A stretch of DNA of 64,000 nt. Origin: Albugo candida. Lineage: Eukaryota; Oomycota; Peronosporomycetes; Albuginales. The notes beneath the pieces are model-generated. The model was not told the origin of the DNA. It ran no database searches and saw only the letters and a list, made by a program, of their open reading frames with translations. The translations under genes were made by a program, and so were the position numbers. Where the stretch lies: assembly GCA_040437565.1 (NCBI GenBank), contig JBDOQK010000079.1:38081-102080 (forward strand). Direction: 5' to 3'. This document shows positions 13,110-25,500 of the stretch, piece after piece; position 1 is the stretch's first letter, and every line of letters starts with the position of its first letter.

Positions 13110-16100
13110 ATGGACGCAATTAGTGTTCTCATTCAGCAACAACATTTCATCAGCTACCAAAATTTATATTATTTCAAGCTGACGAATCAAATTTCCCAAA
13201 ACTTAATAATCTCAATTTTGCTCGTCCATGTCGTCCTTATCAGCGCTTCTATTGTACGGAGATATCGACATTCCCCATCCCGGCGATACAGTGCTCATGA
13301 AGTCAAACACACACCGATATTCAACCGACTTGTTCTTCTTTACGCGATTGTCCGCAGCTGCACAATGCTGATCGCACTCATTGTTTCTCCTGACAGCCGA
13401 ACGGATTGGCTGCAATTCATTTTCCACCAGACCGCAGAATGTCTCTTTTTTTCCATTTCAATGTTTCAAGTTTTATTTTGGATCGATATCGTAAACTCGA
13501 AAGTATCACTTCGATCTCGCTTGATTTGGAGGCTCTATTTAATTGCCAATGGGATTGTTTACGCACTGTTTGTTGGAAATGCAAGTTTAGAGCTCGTCGA
13601 TATGACTCTTAACGTGCACACTCGATGGAAAGTGTGGCTTCAAGGTGTATCTATGTTCATGATGACCATCAGCTCCATATTCACGAGCGTAGGCTTAATG
13701 TATTCGATGGTGAAGCTGCACAAGCGAGTTCGACGTGTTATGAAACAACGATACAAAGCTGTTGTTGAAAAATTTTCCGACATTCAGATGTGGAACGGAA
13801 GTCGAGAAGAAGCTCAAAGTCGGTTTCATGGACGGGTACAGAAAAAGCTGTTTAAAGCACTTATTGTCGTGGAAATCGTATTGGGAATTGTGGCGATGAT
13901 GTTTCTACTTCGAGCTTTTGTATATGGGACGTGTATGATCGGAACGTATGCTATCGCCAGCAATAGTCTCGGAACGTTCATGTTTGTAGCTGTAATACTC
14001 TGTGAAGCTCTTCCTGTTGGATTGTTTTTTATGCTTATGTGGAAGGTGGAACCAAGCTCAATGCTGCCTTCTGTGGGTCAGCGTAGACCAAGCCGGAGAA
14101 TGTCTCGAGTAACACGTCTACCAGCAATGCTCGGCAATGAGTTTTATCCGGCTTGGGGTACACACGAGCAGGATGAAGTAACACCGTTGCTGTCGAATGT
14201 GGTCACTGGGTACTCTCCGTCGTATTTGCGTCGTGAAGAGGGCGGTCAAAGTTTAGTCACAACACCATCGACATGTCAGATAGGTTGTCAGGTCCCCGAC
14301 ACAATATTGAAAATAAATGCAGAATCCTTACACGAACACACATTGCCACATTGGGCAGGCATCCCCGCTTCCATGGATATTTATTCTTCAGCTTCGACAC
14401 CGTGTGATTCAACCCGGAACGGATACTTCACGGATGAAGAATCTCAGATGACTTTTAATCAAAAAAGTATTCGCTCAAGCTCACTCTCGTTGAAGTTGGG
14501 TGATCGCGTGCTGGAGAAAACTCGAGTAAATTTATTCACTCTTGTGGAACACATGAAAGGAGCAGCAGCACCGACCTCTATACAATCTAATTCTGAAGGG
14601 AATCAATCGAATATGATTGCATCAAAATCAAACGACAACTTGAGTCGGGGGTACTGCTCAACGCATTCCATGCAAATGTACAATCCAAGCAAACCGAATC
14701 ATGTTTGGTTATCCTTCCAATGTTTCAACCTCAAGGTACCTTTCAGGACTCCTGCTTGTAGCACGGTTCTTGTACTTGATGCTATCAATGTCAATGATCA
14801 GCAAGTGCTGGAGATTGGACGCACAGAAATATCAAAAATGAAAGCCTGCACCAACGAAGCTGCAAGTATATTTTTTCATGTCATGATCTCGGTCAATGTG
14901 GACGAGGTTGAAATACTGCGAGCTTCTTTGTACGATGTGCGGAACATGCGAAATCCGAATGACCTCGATACTCAATGGCTTATCGGCCAAACTGTCATTT
15001 CAGCTGTACCTTATCGTAGATTGGACCGAACGAACAGGAAATGGGGCCATGCGACAATGCATGAGTTGTACAACTCGTTCCCTCAAGTTGGACGCGTAGG
15101 TGATCTGATAGTCCGTTCTGAAGCCGACGTTCAATGCGCTTCTACAAAATCTACTGGGAATACGACACTCCCGCAGCGAATAACTCGAGCATTTGTATAC
15201 CATCAAATCGATTTACTTCAGGCTCACAACTCTCAAGCGAATTTTCTCAGCTTCGATGGTTTGGAAACAGGTAGCAAACGCTTTGGATTACATAATCGAT
15301 CAGAAACAAGGAAGATTCTGATCGAGGAAGAACTTGTTGAGAGTGTTTACACGTGGGAAATTCCCTACCAGTTGCTACAACTTGTGCTCTCAGATCTGCT
15401 CTACAAGCTCAAGGTCCATGAAGAAGAAACGTTATCCGCCAAATATAAAGTCAAATCGACTTTCAGTGAGGAGAGAAGTGGAGCTTCACTATTCACAAAT
15501 ACGTACTCTCATCCACTCAATGTTTTGGCTAGCAACCCAAGTCAAAGTACGGTCATGCAACACATGGATCCGAACATCATCCCCAAGGTTGATGGTGAAA
15601 TCAGCATGCTTTCAGAGATGATCTATCACATTCAAGACGACGCCATGGAGCGAAAAGAACGAAAATGGCGTTTTGATTTACTTGACAAGATGAAAGCTCA
15701 CATCACAATGGCGGAGAAGGCGATACTTCTTTACAGTACGACAGAGTATGATGGTTTGACATTTAAACCAAGCACAAAGAAAGCGGATCCATGCCTTAGC
15801 TTTTTGGCATTGAATTTACATCAACAATTGCTCACAATAGGATCAGCTATGCCGACATCAAGAAGTGATGTGGAATTACCGGGTGCCATCTCATCTTTGG
15901 GTGGACTTGAGTATAGTCAGTTAGTTGATTCCTTCAACTCGGAAGCAATTGTGTCACCTTCGAGCAAGATTCTCGGAAGAAGAGATACTCAGCGCCGATT
16001 GTGTGACTATTTCGCTGGTGATGATTCTTGGAAGGATGGAGAAGAGGACGATGATGATCTTGATGATGAAGTCTATGGTCTGGTTGAAGGTTTTGAAGAG

Positions 16101-17900
16101 GAAGCTGCAGAGCCTACGGATTCTATGGAAACCAAAGCTGCTATCATCTCTGCTTCGAATTTATTGACAAGTTCGCAGAAGACACTGAAAGCGATTCCAC
16201 TCGCTGCTTCGTCTTCAACTGTAATGGATAGTTCGTCCGACCTCTCAAAGAACAAGAATGCTTCTCAGGGGGCTGTACTTTCATCATACAAGCCAGAACG
16301 ATCCAGAAGTCGACTTGAAAGTATGCAAGCGATGGAAGCATTTGAAGAAATTGTTGCAGATATTCTGAGAAACGATCAAGATTCAGTTGAGCATATCGAA
16401 ACAAATAGCGATCAAAGTTGTGAAACCGAAGCTGATTCGAGTATCAACCGTGGCGATCGAGACGACATGTCACAAGACGCATCGGAGAGGTCAGAAAAGC
16501 CACAACCTTTTCAATATTCAAGTCTTTATGGGACTATCACTGTTGGAGCCTTTGCTGCTCATGTGTATGGCTTCAAGAAGGGTGGTATCCGACAAATGCA
16601 AGAAGAGTTGTATAAAATTCAGTCCAACCTTGAGAAAGAAATAGCGAAAAAGGACACGTCGGAATTCTCAATTGACGTGCTTACCCAGCAACATCACGAA
16701 CTCTCCTGGGATATCGAACGTAGACTCGAAGTCGCATTTTGTCAGGCTCTTAGTGCTCTTGTCACGTGTTTTCAGCAGACTCTTTTTGGGATTATTTACT
16801 CAGAAGGCACGCCATTTTATCGATCGGGGCTCGAGTCAAGCGATGATTTATTATCAGAATCTCCATCGATTTCTATAGCGGAGTGTCGACTTCGATACAT
16901 AGAGATGTTGTTGGAGATTGGATTCTTATTCTCTGTAGAGAGCTTGCTATCAACTTACAGAAAAGAAGCCGGCATGCTGGGAGATATGGATGCAGCTGTT
17001 CGAGAATTACAACGTTGTCGGATCTGTTTAAGTCGAGTCAATTCACCGAAAGAAGCAGAGTTTCGTGTCGCTCTTTCAACAACTCCAAGCGGACTTTTGA
17101 TCGAATTGCCACTTATCCTGTGTGATCCACATCAGTATCCAAAAAGATCGATGCACCGAATATTGGGTCAGGACCGCAAAAGCGGAGCAATATATTTAGA
17201 TCCAGCATCGCTCATAGTCTCATCGGAACGTCAGTGTGACAAGAATGCTACGGATGAACGATTAAATCGTCTTTTTACAAGCACAATATCCATTGTACCA
17301 GTTCTGTTCTCCCAGGGTGTCAATGAGATGCAGACAGTTGCGAATACAGTTGGAAAAGCATCACTTCAGCGGGAAATCAATGTTGCAAATTTTGCTCGTC
17401 TCGAGAGCTATTTCGACGAGTATTGCAAGTTCAGCCGACTTACGTGTCCGCTTCCTTGGACGAAAGAGCCACCTGACGGTTTTAGTGATGAAAAACACGA
17501 TGGGTACTATACCTTTGCCGACCAAAAGGCGATCTTTGAGGAGTTGCGAATAAACGTGCACCGAGCCGGTCGAGAAAAGAAATGTATGGAGATTCTGACA
17601 CTTTCATCGTTTCTAGCTCGATCACTAGGTGGTGGACGTGTGACATGCTGTAAGTCTGCAAAAGATAGAACGGCGATGTCAGTGACCCTCGAACAAGCCA
17701 ATTTATTTGTACATTGTCATCGATTACGTCCGGAATTACGAGATTTTGTCACGTCGCTACTCCGAACACATGGAGTGCGACGTGAAAATGCTCGGAAGAA
17801 TATTGGACAAGCCAAATACTGTTTCAGCGCATTGCAGAATTACATGCTTCCTAGTGCATACAAGTGTCCACCAGGGACAGGAGGAGGAAGCAAATCCTGA
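13110..17900 (+). CDS. GPCR-inositol polyphosphate 4-phosphatase fusion (GPCR-bigram)
   Basis: A single uninterrupted frame of 1596 residues. The first ~315 residues carry seven hydrophobic helices (about 31-49, 73-92, 105-128, 140-160, 172-200, 248-275, 283-312), a layout like a seven-transmembrane receptor at the plasma membrane. After a polar linker comes a C2-like beta domain (about 530-640), then an INPP4-type catalytic region ending in the Cx5R motif CKSAKDRTAMS (about 1512-1522), the diagnostic signature of inositol polyphosphate 4-phosphatases, which remove the 4-phosphate from PI(3,4)P2. An acidic stretch lies near residue 975. Fusions of 7TM receptors to signalling enzymes are known in oomycetes as GPCR-bigrams. 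The catalytic Cys and Arg are present, so activity is plausible. The first ATG of the frame is used; no in-frame upstream alternative was seen. Ligand and G-protein coupling are unknown. Confidence 0.9.
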   Translation: MDAISVLIQQQHFISYQNLYYFKLTNQISQNLIISILLVHVVLISASIVRRYRHSPSRRYSAHEVKHTPIFNRLVLLYAIVRSCTMLIALIVSPDSRTDWLQFIFHQTAECLFFSISMFQVLFWIDIVNSKVSLRSRLIWRLYLIANGIVYALFVGNASLELVDMTLNVHTRWKVWLQGVSMFMMTISSIFTSVGLMYSMVKLHKRVRRVMKQRYKAVVEKFSDIQMWNGSREEAQSRFHGRVQKKLFKALIVVEIVLGIVAMMFLLRAFVYGTCMIGTYAIASNSLGTFMFVAVILCEALPVGLFFMLMWKVEPSSMLPSVGQRRPSRRMSRVTRLPAMLGNEFYPAWGTHEQDEVTPLLSNVVTGYSPSYLRREEGGQSLVTTPSTCQIGCQVPDTILKINAESLHEHTLPHWAGIPASMDIYSSASTPCDSTRNGYFTDEESQMTFNQKSIRSSSLSLKLGDRVLEKTRVNLFTLVEHMKGAAAPTSIQSNSEGNQSNMIASKSNDNLSRGYCSTHSMQMYNPSKPNHVWLSFQCFNLKVPFRTPACSTVLVLDAINVNDQQVLEIGRTEISKMKACTNEAASIFFHVMISVNVDEVEILRASLYDVRNMRNPNDLDTQWLIGQTVISAVPYRRLDRTNRKWGHATMHELYNSFPQVGRVGDLIVRSEADVQCASTKSTGNTTLPQRITRAFVYHQIDLLQAHNSQANFLSFDGLETGSKRFGLHNRSETRKILIEEELVESVYTWEIPYQLLQLVLSDLLYKLKVHEEETLSAKYKVKSTFSEERSGASLFTNTYSHPLNVLASNPSQSTVMQHMDPNIIPKVDGEISMLSEMIYHIQDDAMERKERKWRFDLLDKMKAHITMAEKAILLYSTTEYDGLTFKPSTKKADPCLSFLALNLHQQLLTIGSAMPTSRSDVELPGAISSLGGLEYSQLVDSFNSEAIVSPSSKILGRRDTQRRLCDYFAGDDSWKDGEEDDDDLDDEVYGLVEGFEEEAAEPTDSMETKAAIISASNLLTSSQKTLKAIPLAASSSTVMDSSSDLSKNKNASQGAVLSSYKPERSRSRLESMQAMEAFEEIVADILRNDQDSVEHIETNSDQSCETEADSSINRGDRDDMSQDASERSEKPQPFQYSSLYGTITVGAFAAHVYGFKKGGIRQMQEELYKIQSNLEKEIAKKDTSEFSIDVLTQQHHELSWDIERRLEVAFCQALSALVTCFQQTLFGIIYSEGTPFYRSGLESSDDLLSESPSISIAECRLRYIEMLLEIGFLFSVESLLSTYRKEAGMLGDMDAAVRELQRCRICLSRVNSPKEAEFRVALSTTPSGLLIELPLILCDPHQYPKRSMHRILGQDRKSGAIYLDPASLIVSSERQCDKNATDERLNRLFTSTISIVPVLFSQGVNEMQTVANTVGKASLQREINVANFARLESYFDEYCKFSRLTCPLPWTKEPPDGFSDEKHDGYYTFADQKAIFEELRINVHRAGREKKCMEILTLSSFLARSLGGGRVTCCKSAKDRTAMSVTLEQANLFVHCHRLRPELRDFVTSLLRTHGVRRENARKNIGQAKYCFSALQNYMLPSAYKCPPGTGGGSKS

Positions 17901-19123
17901 CGGGTCATCGGATGACTATGGAAAATGGTGTATGAAATGTACAAAAAGTAGCTGAGAGCCAGCTACGAGGCGTAAGATGATCCTTTAGTGCTCTTTAGCG
18001 TTAATACAACACGTTCAATTCAGCTTAGCTGGAGCGCGTGATAGGAAGTGCAAAGCTGTAAGGATTGAAAAGGACTGCTGGTCATGCGGGGCTGATTGAT
18101 CGAACAGGCTTTCTTACGAAGCTGTGAAAAAAGAGCTTCATTTCTTTGCAGATATTCCATTATGCGTTTGTAGCGGTCCGCAAAGAAAAGCATATGTAAT
18201 AGACCATTGTCTGCTAGATCAATCTCGCGTACATTTTGCCTTCGGAAATGGGCTATTTGTATGGCATTTTTCAGCCCAACACCCCAATTGAAAGCAGAAG
18301 TAACGAAGAAAGCACACATCAAGGTACGCTAAAAGAGGAGGATAATTTTCCGTCCGACTCGAAGATGCCAATTTATTAAAATACTGGTGAAGAACTGACA
18401 TGTCGTTTGGAAATAACACATGTCGTTTGGAAATAACACTGATGGGGATAACCCGTCAATTATTGGAGAAAGCAGTATTAAGGAACTCGAATTCACTCTG
18501 TCTGTTTTGAGGCTTTATACCTTACTCGACGTCGCTTACTAGCATTCTTGAAGGTCATGGTGGAGTCTAAGACAATACAATGCAATACATGACCTAGAAG
18601 AATATCACGAAAATCGTATTTGCCGAATTCTTCTGACTTAAGTAATCAAACGTAAGCGTTGCGAAGCTGCGTATCAAATATTTACAGACGACCGTAGAAT
18701 GAACATAGGACACATATGGCGTAGTGCTCGATGGGATAAAGCGAGAAAAAAGGAGATTTCTACTTTACTTGCTTTAAGAAGCCGAAAATCATTTTGATGG
18801 ACCATCAAACGCTTACTGATCTGCAACATTTGCATATATGCGCTACAATGCATATCAATCGATGAAATGAAAGATTATAATGTGCTTGGATAGTGGCTTA
18901 GATGAGACGACATGACGAAGGATAGGTGGGTCAGCAGTCTTGGAACTAGTACAAGTAGATAACTTTACAGAGACCGACACCCAGCGTGCTCAGATTGACG
19001 CCAAGCACAAAGTGTATCTGCTTCGCGTTTGTGATACACGCTATATTTTTCTTTTAGGAAAATTTCTGGCCAAGGACGTAACGATGGTAGATTTATAGAC
19101 GTATCCTTCGGTTCTTCAGATTT
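17901..19123. other. Intergenic with weak minus-strand frame
   Basis: A 100-residue minus-strand frame (18020-18322) ends 120 bp from the receptor gene's stop and has a helical C-terminal half, but no family is recognised and no convincing upstream exon could be joined. I do not call it a gene. The rest up to 19123 shows nothing. Confidence 0.3.
18400..18439. repeat. Two-copy ~20-bp tandem repeat
   Basis: The unit ACATGTCGTTTGGAAATAAC occurs twice back to back. It has no obvious function and may be replication slippage. Confidence 0.7.
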
Positions 19124-20027
19124 TCAAGAACCACGAACTGTGGGCCAAGGGAATACTGCAGATAAAAGTTCTTTCCATACGATCTTTCGAATTTTCTTGA
19201 CAAAAGAATCACGGATAGCGTCGCTGTTAGACAAGGCTTCGATGTAAGAAGACCATCGATATTGTTCCATTACTCTCTGCACTGCTTCCATGGCCAAGAA
19301 ATGCTCCCTTTTCTCCTCAAAGTAGTTTACAGCAGTATTGCCACCAAAGAATGCTAGGATTGGACATTCAAGGTTCCAAGACTCCAAATGACCTCAAATA
19401 CGTTTAAATGGATACTATGAGCTTGCTTTTCGGCTTTGAAACCACCAGAGCGTGATTTTGCACGTTCCACCAGCAATGTTAATAGATCTGCACTTCTATT
19501 TTGACTAAAAGTGGACCCTTTTTGCTTTTTTATATAGCAAAAATACTTGCGTAATTCTGCCCCGCTGTACCTGATAACAACCCCGTCTGTAATTTTTTAA
19601 CGCAATCCAACAGAGACAAAGGAATTACAACAAAGTCAACCGAGGATCCGTTCACCTGATAGCTTACTGCGAAGCCGTTCCCAACAAAGTACACGCAACA
19701 TTGCATGAATGTTGTGATAGCAGCGTAAGTCTTCATCTCCGGACAACCATATAGAACTTCTAGCTCTAATGGAAGGTTCTTCCAGCCTTCGATTTGTGGA
19801 AAGCTTACACGATAGTTGCTCTCTGAGCTCGGTATTAACTCGGAAAGATATGTTGAGTCTATAGCAAAATGAGAGCTGAGTCGATACTTCCATATTTCGG
19901 CATCAAACAAGTGTCGACAGCTTTTCCGACTATACTGAATAGCGATCAAGTAGTTCTTAAGGCTGTTATAGTCCAAAAATGTTAACATTGAGTTCAATGC
20001 GACCTCAGACTCTACTAATGCGAGCAT
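19124..20027 (-). pseudogene. Degenerate macrodomain-protein paralogue
   Basis: The 165-residue frame 20027-19530 aligns by eye with the N-terminal part of the macrodomain gene at 54693-55625: a helical lead (NYLIAIQYSRKSCRHLFDAE versus HYCIAVQATHRGIQNLVNAS), then YGCPEMKTYAAITT versus VGCLEMKNYLAIAT, then a strand segment ending in VDFVVIPLS versus VDCIAFPTS. A second frame (19387-19124) resembles its C-terminal part (PILAFFGGN, then a helix with a conserved RW). The middle, which should hold the ADP-ribose loop and HxVGP strand, is in a shifted frame and unrecognisable. I see no clean intron that restores it, so I read it as a decayed or strongly diverged copy. It lies on the same strand as the intact gene, about 35 kb away. 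Confidence 0.55.
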
Positions 20028-20695
20028 TACTGTTTACTCGCCCACCACTCAATTGGGGAATAGCTTTTTTTCCACAAATGATTAATTGAAATCAACCAAA
20101 TAGGTAGCATTGGAACGTACGCCAGCAAAAACTTGCGAGATTACTGCAAACTTTCGTTAGATATTGTTTCGGCCAATGTTCGAATGCTCGAAAGACAGTC
20201 ATGGGTGATATCATTTTAAATTTGTAGAAAAAGTACTATGTGATGCGGATACTGTAGGATCGCGCAAGAACATATCCTGCTTATTCTACCTGATGTCAAG
20301 AAGCAAAGTAGTAAGTAACTGCCTGAGTCCTTTCCCTAAATTTAGCCGGTACGGCAGTTGAAAACGATTACCTTTGCCGTGAGAACAGGGGAAATCGAGT
20401 CGCTGCGGCGATGCCGACAAAACAACATATACGCCACTGGACACATTATCTGCTGGGATGAAAATGAGGAGTAAGTTGCACAAATCATTGCGATGTTGAC
20501 AGGCTTGATTTCTATGCAGTCTTGACTTTGCTATCCTGTATTGAGGCGTAATCACAACGCGTTGTTGGTATCAGTCAGTAGGATAAGTCCAGGCAATCAA
20601 GATCACAAAAGTGATCTGGCCGTTCATCGTAACTTATGCGGGAACTCCAATCTTCAAGCTCAAAAGAAAAGTGCAAGCAAAATAAAAACTCGTGT

Positions 20696-21081
20696 GTTTT
20701 TTGTAAGCTCTTCAATCATAACGTAATGACGAAATGCGATAGTATAAAGACGTTGAATGTCATAATCAACGTAAGGAAACGAATATACACTCGATATTTC
20801 ATATTTCGTCTTTGTTTCTGTGTGCCCACGATAAGGGCNNNNNNNNNNNNNNNNNNNNNNNNNNNNNNNNNNNNNNNNNNNNNNNNNNNNNNNNNNNNNN
20901 NNNNNNNNNNNNNNNNNNNNNNNNNNNNNNNNNNNNNNGTTTTTTGTAAGCTCTTCAATCATAACGTAATGACGAAATGCGATAGTATAAAGACGTTGAA
21001 TGTCATAATCAACGTAAGGAAACGAATATACACTCGATATTTCATATTTCGTCTTTGTTTCTGTGTGCCCACGATAAGGGC
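20696..21081. repeat. Gap-flanking identical duplication (143 bp x2)
   Basis: Bases 20696-20838 and 20939-21081 are the same, on both sides of a 100-N gap (20839-20938). Best explained as overlapping contig ends left unmerged. Confidence 0.85.
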
Positions 21082-21358
21082 GCACTGAGCAGTACCTATT
21101 CGCCAATGTGACTGAGAGATTCCCATTTCCTCTATTATACAGATGCGTACACCAGCACCTTCTCGTATTTATCTAGTTTCAGTTTTCATTAGTCATAAGT
21201 CCAAACGTATATGCGGCCGTGTAAATGAATTAAAGTATATAGATACTGTTTCTGGTCCTATTGTGCTTTGATATCGCTGCTGCAGTCATACAAAGTCGAT
21301 GCCCGATCCAAACTTACATATTGTCAGCTTAGCAGAAGCGATTGCCACTGTGACAAAT

Positions 21359-21590
21359 CCACAAATACGTGTGAGTTCCAGCTACTTGCGTGTCCTTTCT
21401 GTACCGGAAAGCACAAAAAAAAAANNNNNNNNNNNNNNNNNNNNNNNNNNNNNNNNNNNNNNNNNNNNNNNNNNNNNNNNNNNNNNNNNNNNNNNNNNNN
21501 NNNNNNNNNNNNNNNNNNNNNNNNCCACAAATACGTGTGAGTTCCAGCTACTTGCGTGTCCTTTCTGTACCGGAAAGCACAAAAAAAAAA
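21359..21590. repeat. Gap-flanking identical duplication (66 bp x2)
   Basis: Bases 21359-21424 and 21525-21590 are identical and end in the same run of ten A. The gap is 21425-21524. A homopolymer at the contig end is a plausible cause of the assembly break. Confidence 0.85.
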
Positions 21591-22433
21591 GAGTCTCAAG
21601 TGGCTTTGGAAACCCTTCCAGCAGTGCAGCAACAATTTAAATAACACCAAATGAGGAATCAAAGAAACGTTATATATTTCCAGGCTAGCTGACAATGGAA
21701 GGCGCAGCAACTTTACGACTTAGTTACCATGTACTCCTATCAGTGTAGTCATCTCAATGTTCATCACCTATCAAAAGTATTGGAAAGATCCGCAATTCTT
21801 GCTAAGATAATTTATCAGACACACCTAGCTGATAGAAGACGCCAATATTTTAGCTCAATGTCGCACGACAAAATTGTATAATTTCAAGAGCGTTGCCTTG
21901 GATAAACTATCATTTGACGCTTTCTATAACGCTGAGTGGCATTCGAAAGATAAGCTACAAAAATAGCCCCTCTTCTCATACTTCAAGTAAATAGTTTCCT
22001 TCTAGCGCTTACGTCGTAAATAATCGAATGTTGATATTTATTATGACGGAATCACCAGATTGTCGTATCTTGCATTTTTAGTCTAGTAGGAGTCGATGTT
22101 GCATCATTTAATTACCAAAACAGTAAGTATTATATATGCAATTGCACGGGTCAGCAAGAAATTTAAGTGGTCTTGAGATTTTTCACGCAGGGTATCAAAA
22201 CCGTACCTTGATTTATTCCAAGTAGGTGCTGGGGAACACACCTTAATACTTTACGCTATCTCCATAATGTGGTATGCCAAGCGGTCTTTAATAGTTTCCA
22301 CGAGATTGCTTTAGTTGAGTGAGGAGAAATGTCCAGGAAGAGATTCTACATTTCCTTTAGCAAGCTCTAAGTAGATGATGAGAGCTGGCAAACCATACAT
22401 GCAAATGGCGCCCAATATTTTGTTTGTCCATTC

Positions 22434-22595
22434 TGCTTGATCAGTGTGAGATAAATGAGAAACTCTTTTATTTGAAGCTTATGATCCTATCATCACTTCT
22501 CTCCCTTTCCTACAATCTTCGTAGATTACCAAGAGGCGCTTCATCCATTCCAAGGAACGCGATCTTTCGCCATCACTAGTCTCGCCTTTTCAACA
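22434..22595 (-). repeat. 3' LTR of Copia element 1
   Basis: 162 bp, about 90% identical to 27014-27175, beginning TGCTTGATCA on the plus strand and ending TTTTCAACA. Confidence 0.85.
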
Positions 22596-25500
22596 CTCCT
22601 TTCCGACGTGTCATCACACCAGTGAGACTAGCTTGCGTAGCGCATTGAACCGTGGCGCGGAAAACGTCCTGGTGAGAGTGTCAGCTCGCATGTAACGCGA
22701 CTCACAATAGTCCACCTTGATCGCTTCCTTCTGACTGTAATCCTTGCTAAACTTGAGTCGCACCGCGATATGCTTGGACCTCTCTGCGCTATATTCTCCT
22801 CGAATCTGCCTTATCGCTGCTTGAATATCCTCGTGCATCACCAAAGGTTTGACCACATGCACTCCAATCTCTCCCAGAAAATCCTCCAGTCCTAACAAAT
22901 CAGTTGCCACAATCGAAGCCACGAACTCAGCCTCCATCGTGGATAGAGCAACGCTCACTTGTTTACGACACATCCATCCAACAATCTTTCCATTAAGACA
23001 AATGACACTTCCACTAACCGATTGCGGTCCGTACAATTCGCTGCATAATCTGCATCACTGTAGCTTTCCAGCATAATTGTTGGCAAATCGTCCTTTGTGG
23101 CGGTTCACTTTAGTTATGGCTTTAGATCAATCGTACCCTTCAGATAGCGAGCATCTATCTTTGTCCACCGCCAGTCGCATTCTCGTGGATCGTGCGCACG
23201 TCGGATAGCTCGATGAACTGCGAACGCAATGTCTGATCTTGTACGAGCCAGCCATAACAGACTTGCAATTATTGACTGAAACATTTTTTGACGGTGGGGT
23301 GCTCATCCATGCCGACATTACCAAATGATAATAATTCACCCTCATCTCGTCATTTTGTTCCTCGCAATAGGTGTACGCGCCGGGTTAGCCTCTATCAAAT
23401 GAAGTTTAGTAAGAATTTCTCGAATACTCTGCGCTTGTTCAAGATGATAGCCTTCATCGTTGTCGTACGTTTTTCCAACGCAAAGAACCTTGGTCACCTC
23501 TCCGAGATCTTTCACCTCAAGCACACGCATGTCCTTGTAAAATTGATCTACTTCGCTGATGCTTGTTCCGGTAACCATCAAGTCGTCCACGTAGACTCCC
23601 ACTAGAGTTGTCGCCGACCCGACACCTTTCTTGTATAAATAACTGTCCGTATGACACTAATAAATCCGATCTTGAGTAGCGTGTAGCAATTTTGCCCACA
23701 AGCGTTCGGCTTGTTTAAGTCCATACAGGCTCTTTCGAAGTCTCAACGCCATCTTTATCTTGTCACTTGTGCCCAGACTGCTTAACTCATCCGCATCAAA
23801 CTCCATACCTTGTGGCACGAGGAGGACATCTCAAGATCATCTTCTTTCTCGACCTTTACATAAGCGTTTGGGATATCGCCGTGTCGAGTTGAAACTATCC
23901 ATAGTCGTTCACGAGCTAGCACGACTTTTGCAGTCGTGATGTTCATCAAAGCGCTGAATGTCAATGTGTAATCCATTCCATATGCTTGCTCGTTACCGCA
24001 TGCCACAAGTATCGCCTTGAATTTTAAAGGGTTCCATCCGCGTGCTTCTTGATCTTAAAACTCACTTGAATGCAATATCTTTCAGCCAAGCGGGCAAATT
24101 ATCAGCTCCCATGTACCGTTTGCCTTCAGGAATCGATTTCCGAGCGCATCGCATCACGTCACTTCTCCGCCTCTGCAGACTGTATTGCTTCCCGATATGA
24201 GGTCGGATCTCCAATCACATTAGCCATCGCCACCGAAACATGTTTCGAGTAGTCATACGCTTTCTCGGTTTCTTTTCCCCTCCATGGTCAGCATCATCAT
24301 TCACAGCTGTGTTAGAATTTGGAGTGCCCTTTCTCACGCGGTTACCGCGCCTTGAAACTTTCTTCAGATCTCTTGTAGCTCCTTCCGTTGAGCGACATCC
24401 TCTATATCCTGGGTGTCTTGCAAAGATGAATATTCTTGATGTAGATGCTCCTGTAAATGCTGATTTTCGTCAACTCCCATCGTTTCAACATTCTTGACGT
24501 ATTGCGTTGTCATCACCAAGTTCTCGTGGAGAAGTTACACCTTGCACCCCTTAGTCTCGTCGTGCTTTCCGACAATTACTCCAACCTTGGCCCGTGGCTT
24601 TCACGCTTTTCGTCCCGGGTTGCGATACACATTACACGGACTTCCAACCACCACTATGTCAGAAATACTGGGGTTTTCCCGTCATTATGTCAAGTGGCCA
24701 CGCTCGATTTGAATTCGAGCTACTCGGGATGCGCTTTGAAATATACGTGGCGTACTCCACTGCATCAGCCTCGGAAGTGCAACGCTAAGCCACTTGCGAA
24801 GAGCATGCTTCGCGCCATATTGAGCACAGTCCTATGCATGCGCTCAACCTTTCCGTTGGATGCTTGGTTATTGGCTTCACTTATTTGTCTTATTACCCCA
24901 TTCGACTTGCAAAACATATCGACGTTGCGATATTCCACTCCGCCATCTGTCCTTAAAATGTGGACCTTTCCCTCAAAAGCGCGCTCGAAAAAGGTCAAAA
25001 AATGCTCAAACATCTGGGCAGCAAGATTTTTCTTCCGCGCAACGAACACTCCACAGTAGTTAGATACGTGATCAACCAAGTTGTTCATGTATCGGTTTCT
25101 GTTTCGGTCCAGTGGCGTCATTGTACCTTTAAGGTCACTGCAGAGTACTCCACCAATTCGATCAATTGGTGAGTGCGCGCCAGTATCCTTCTTGAACTGC
25201 GCATTCTTCGACTGCTTGCCTTAAGCGCAGGTAAGACATGTTGGTCGAGTTCGGTCGACTAGCAATTCCCGAGCCTGCACTGTCGTCCAGTTTTTCGACC
25301 GTGTCGTACATGAGATGTCCAATACGATTGTGTAGCTGCAATAAAGTGCATTTCACACGACCCATGGTATCGCCTTCAGAGCTAGCAGCCTGTAGAGTGG
25401 CATACACGACCTTGTTTCTAGTAGATGATGTCCCTTCACTCAAAGTTTTCACGGCCATCAAACTGTTTCTTTTTCAACTTCAAAGACTCGTGCTCTGTCG

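Larger units (their letters stand above)
20028..22433. other. Gene-poor stretch with two assembly gaps
   Basis: No convincing gene or known repeat. It holds gaps at 20839-20938 and 21425-21524, each bracketed by identical copies. The longer open frames here (for example 20636-21088 and 21299-21640) arise by reading through N and duplicated flanks and are not genes. Confidence 0.5.

Noticed and set aside
18020-18322. Small gene convergent with the receptor gene
   Set aside because: No domain, no joinable upstream exon and no clear start; kept only as a note.
20636-21710. Genes of 110-150 residues spanning 20.6-21.7 kb
   Set aside because: They are read through runs of N and duplicated gap flanks.
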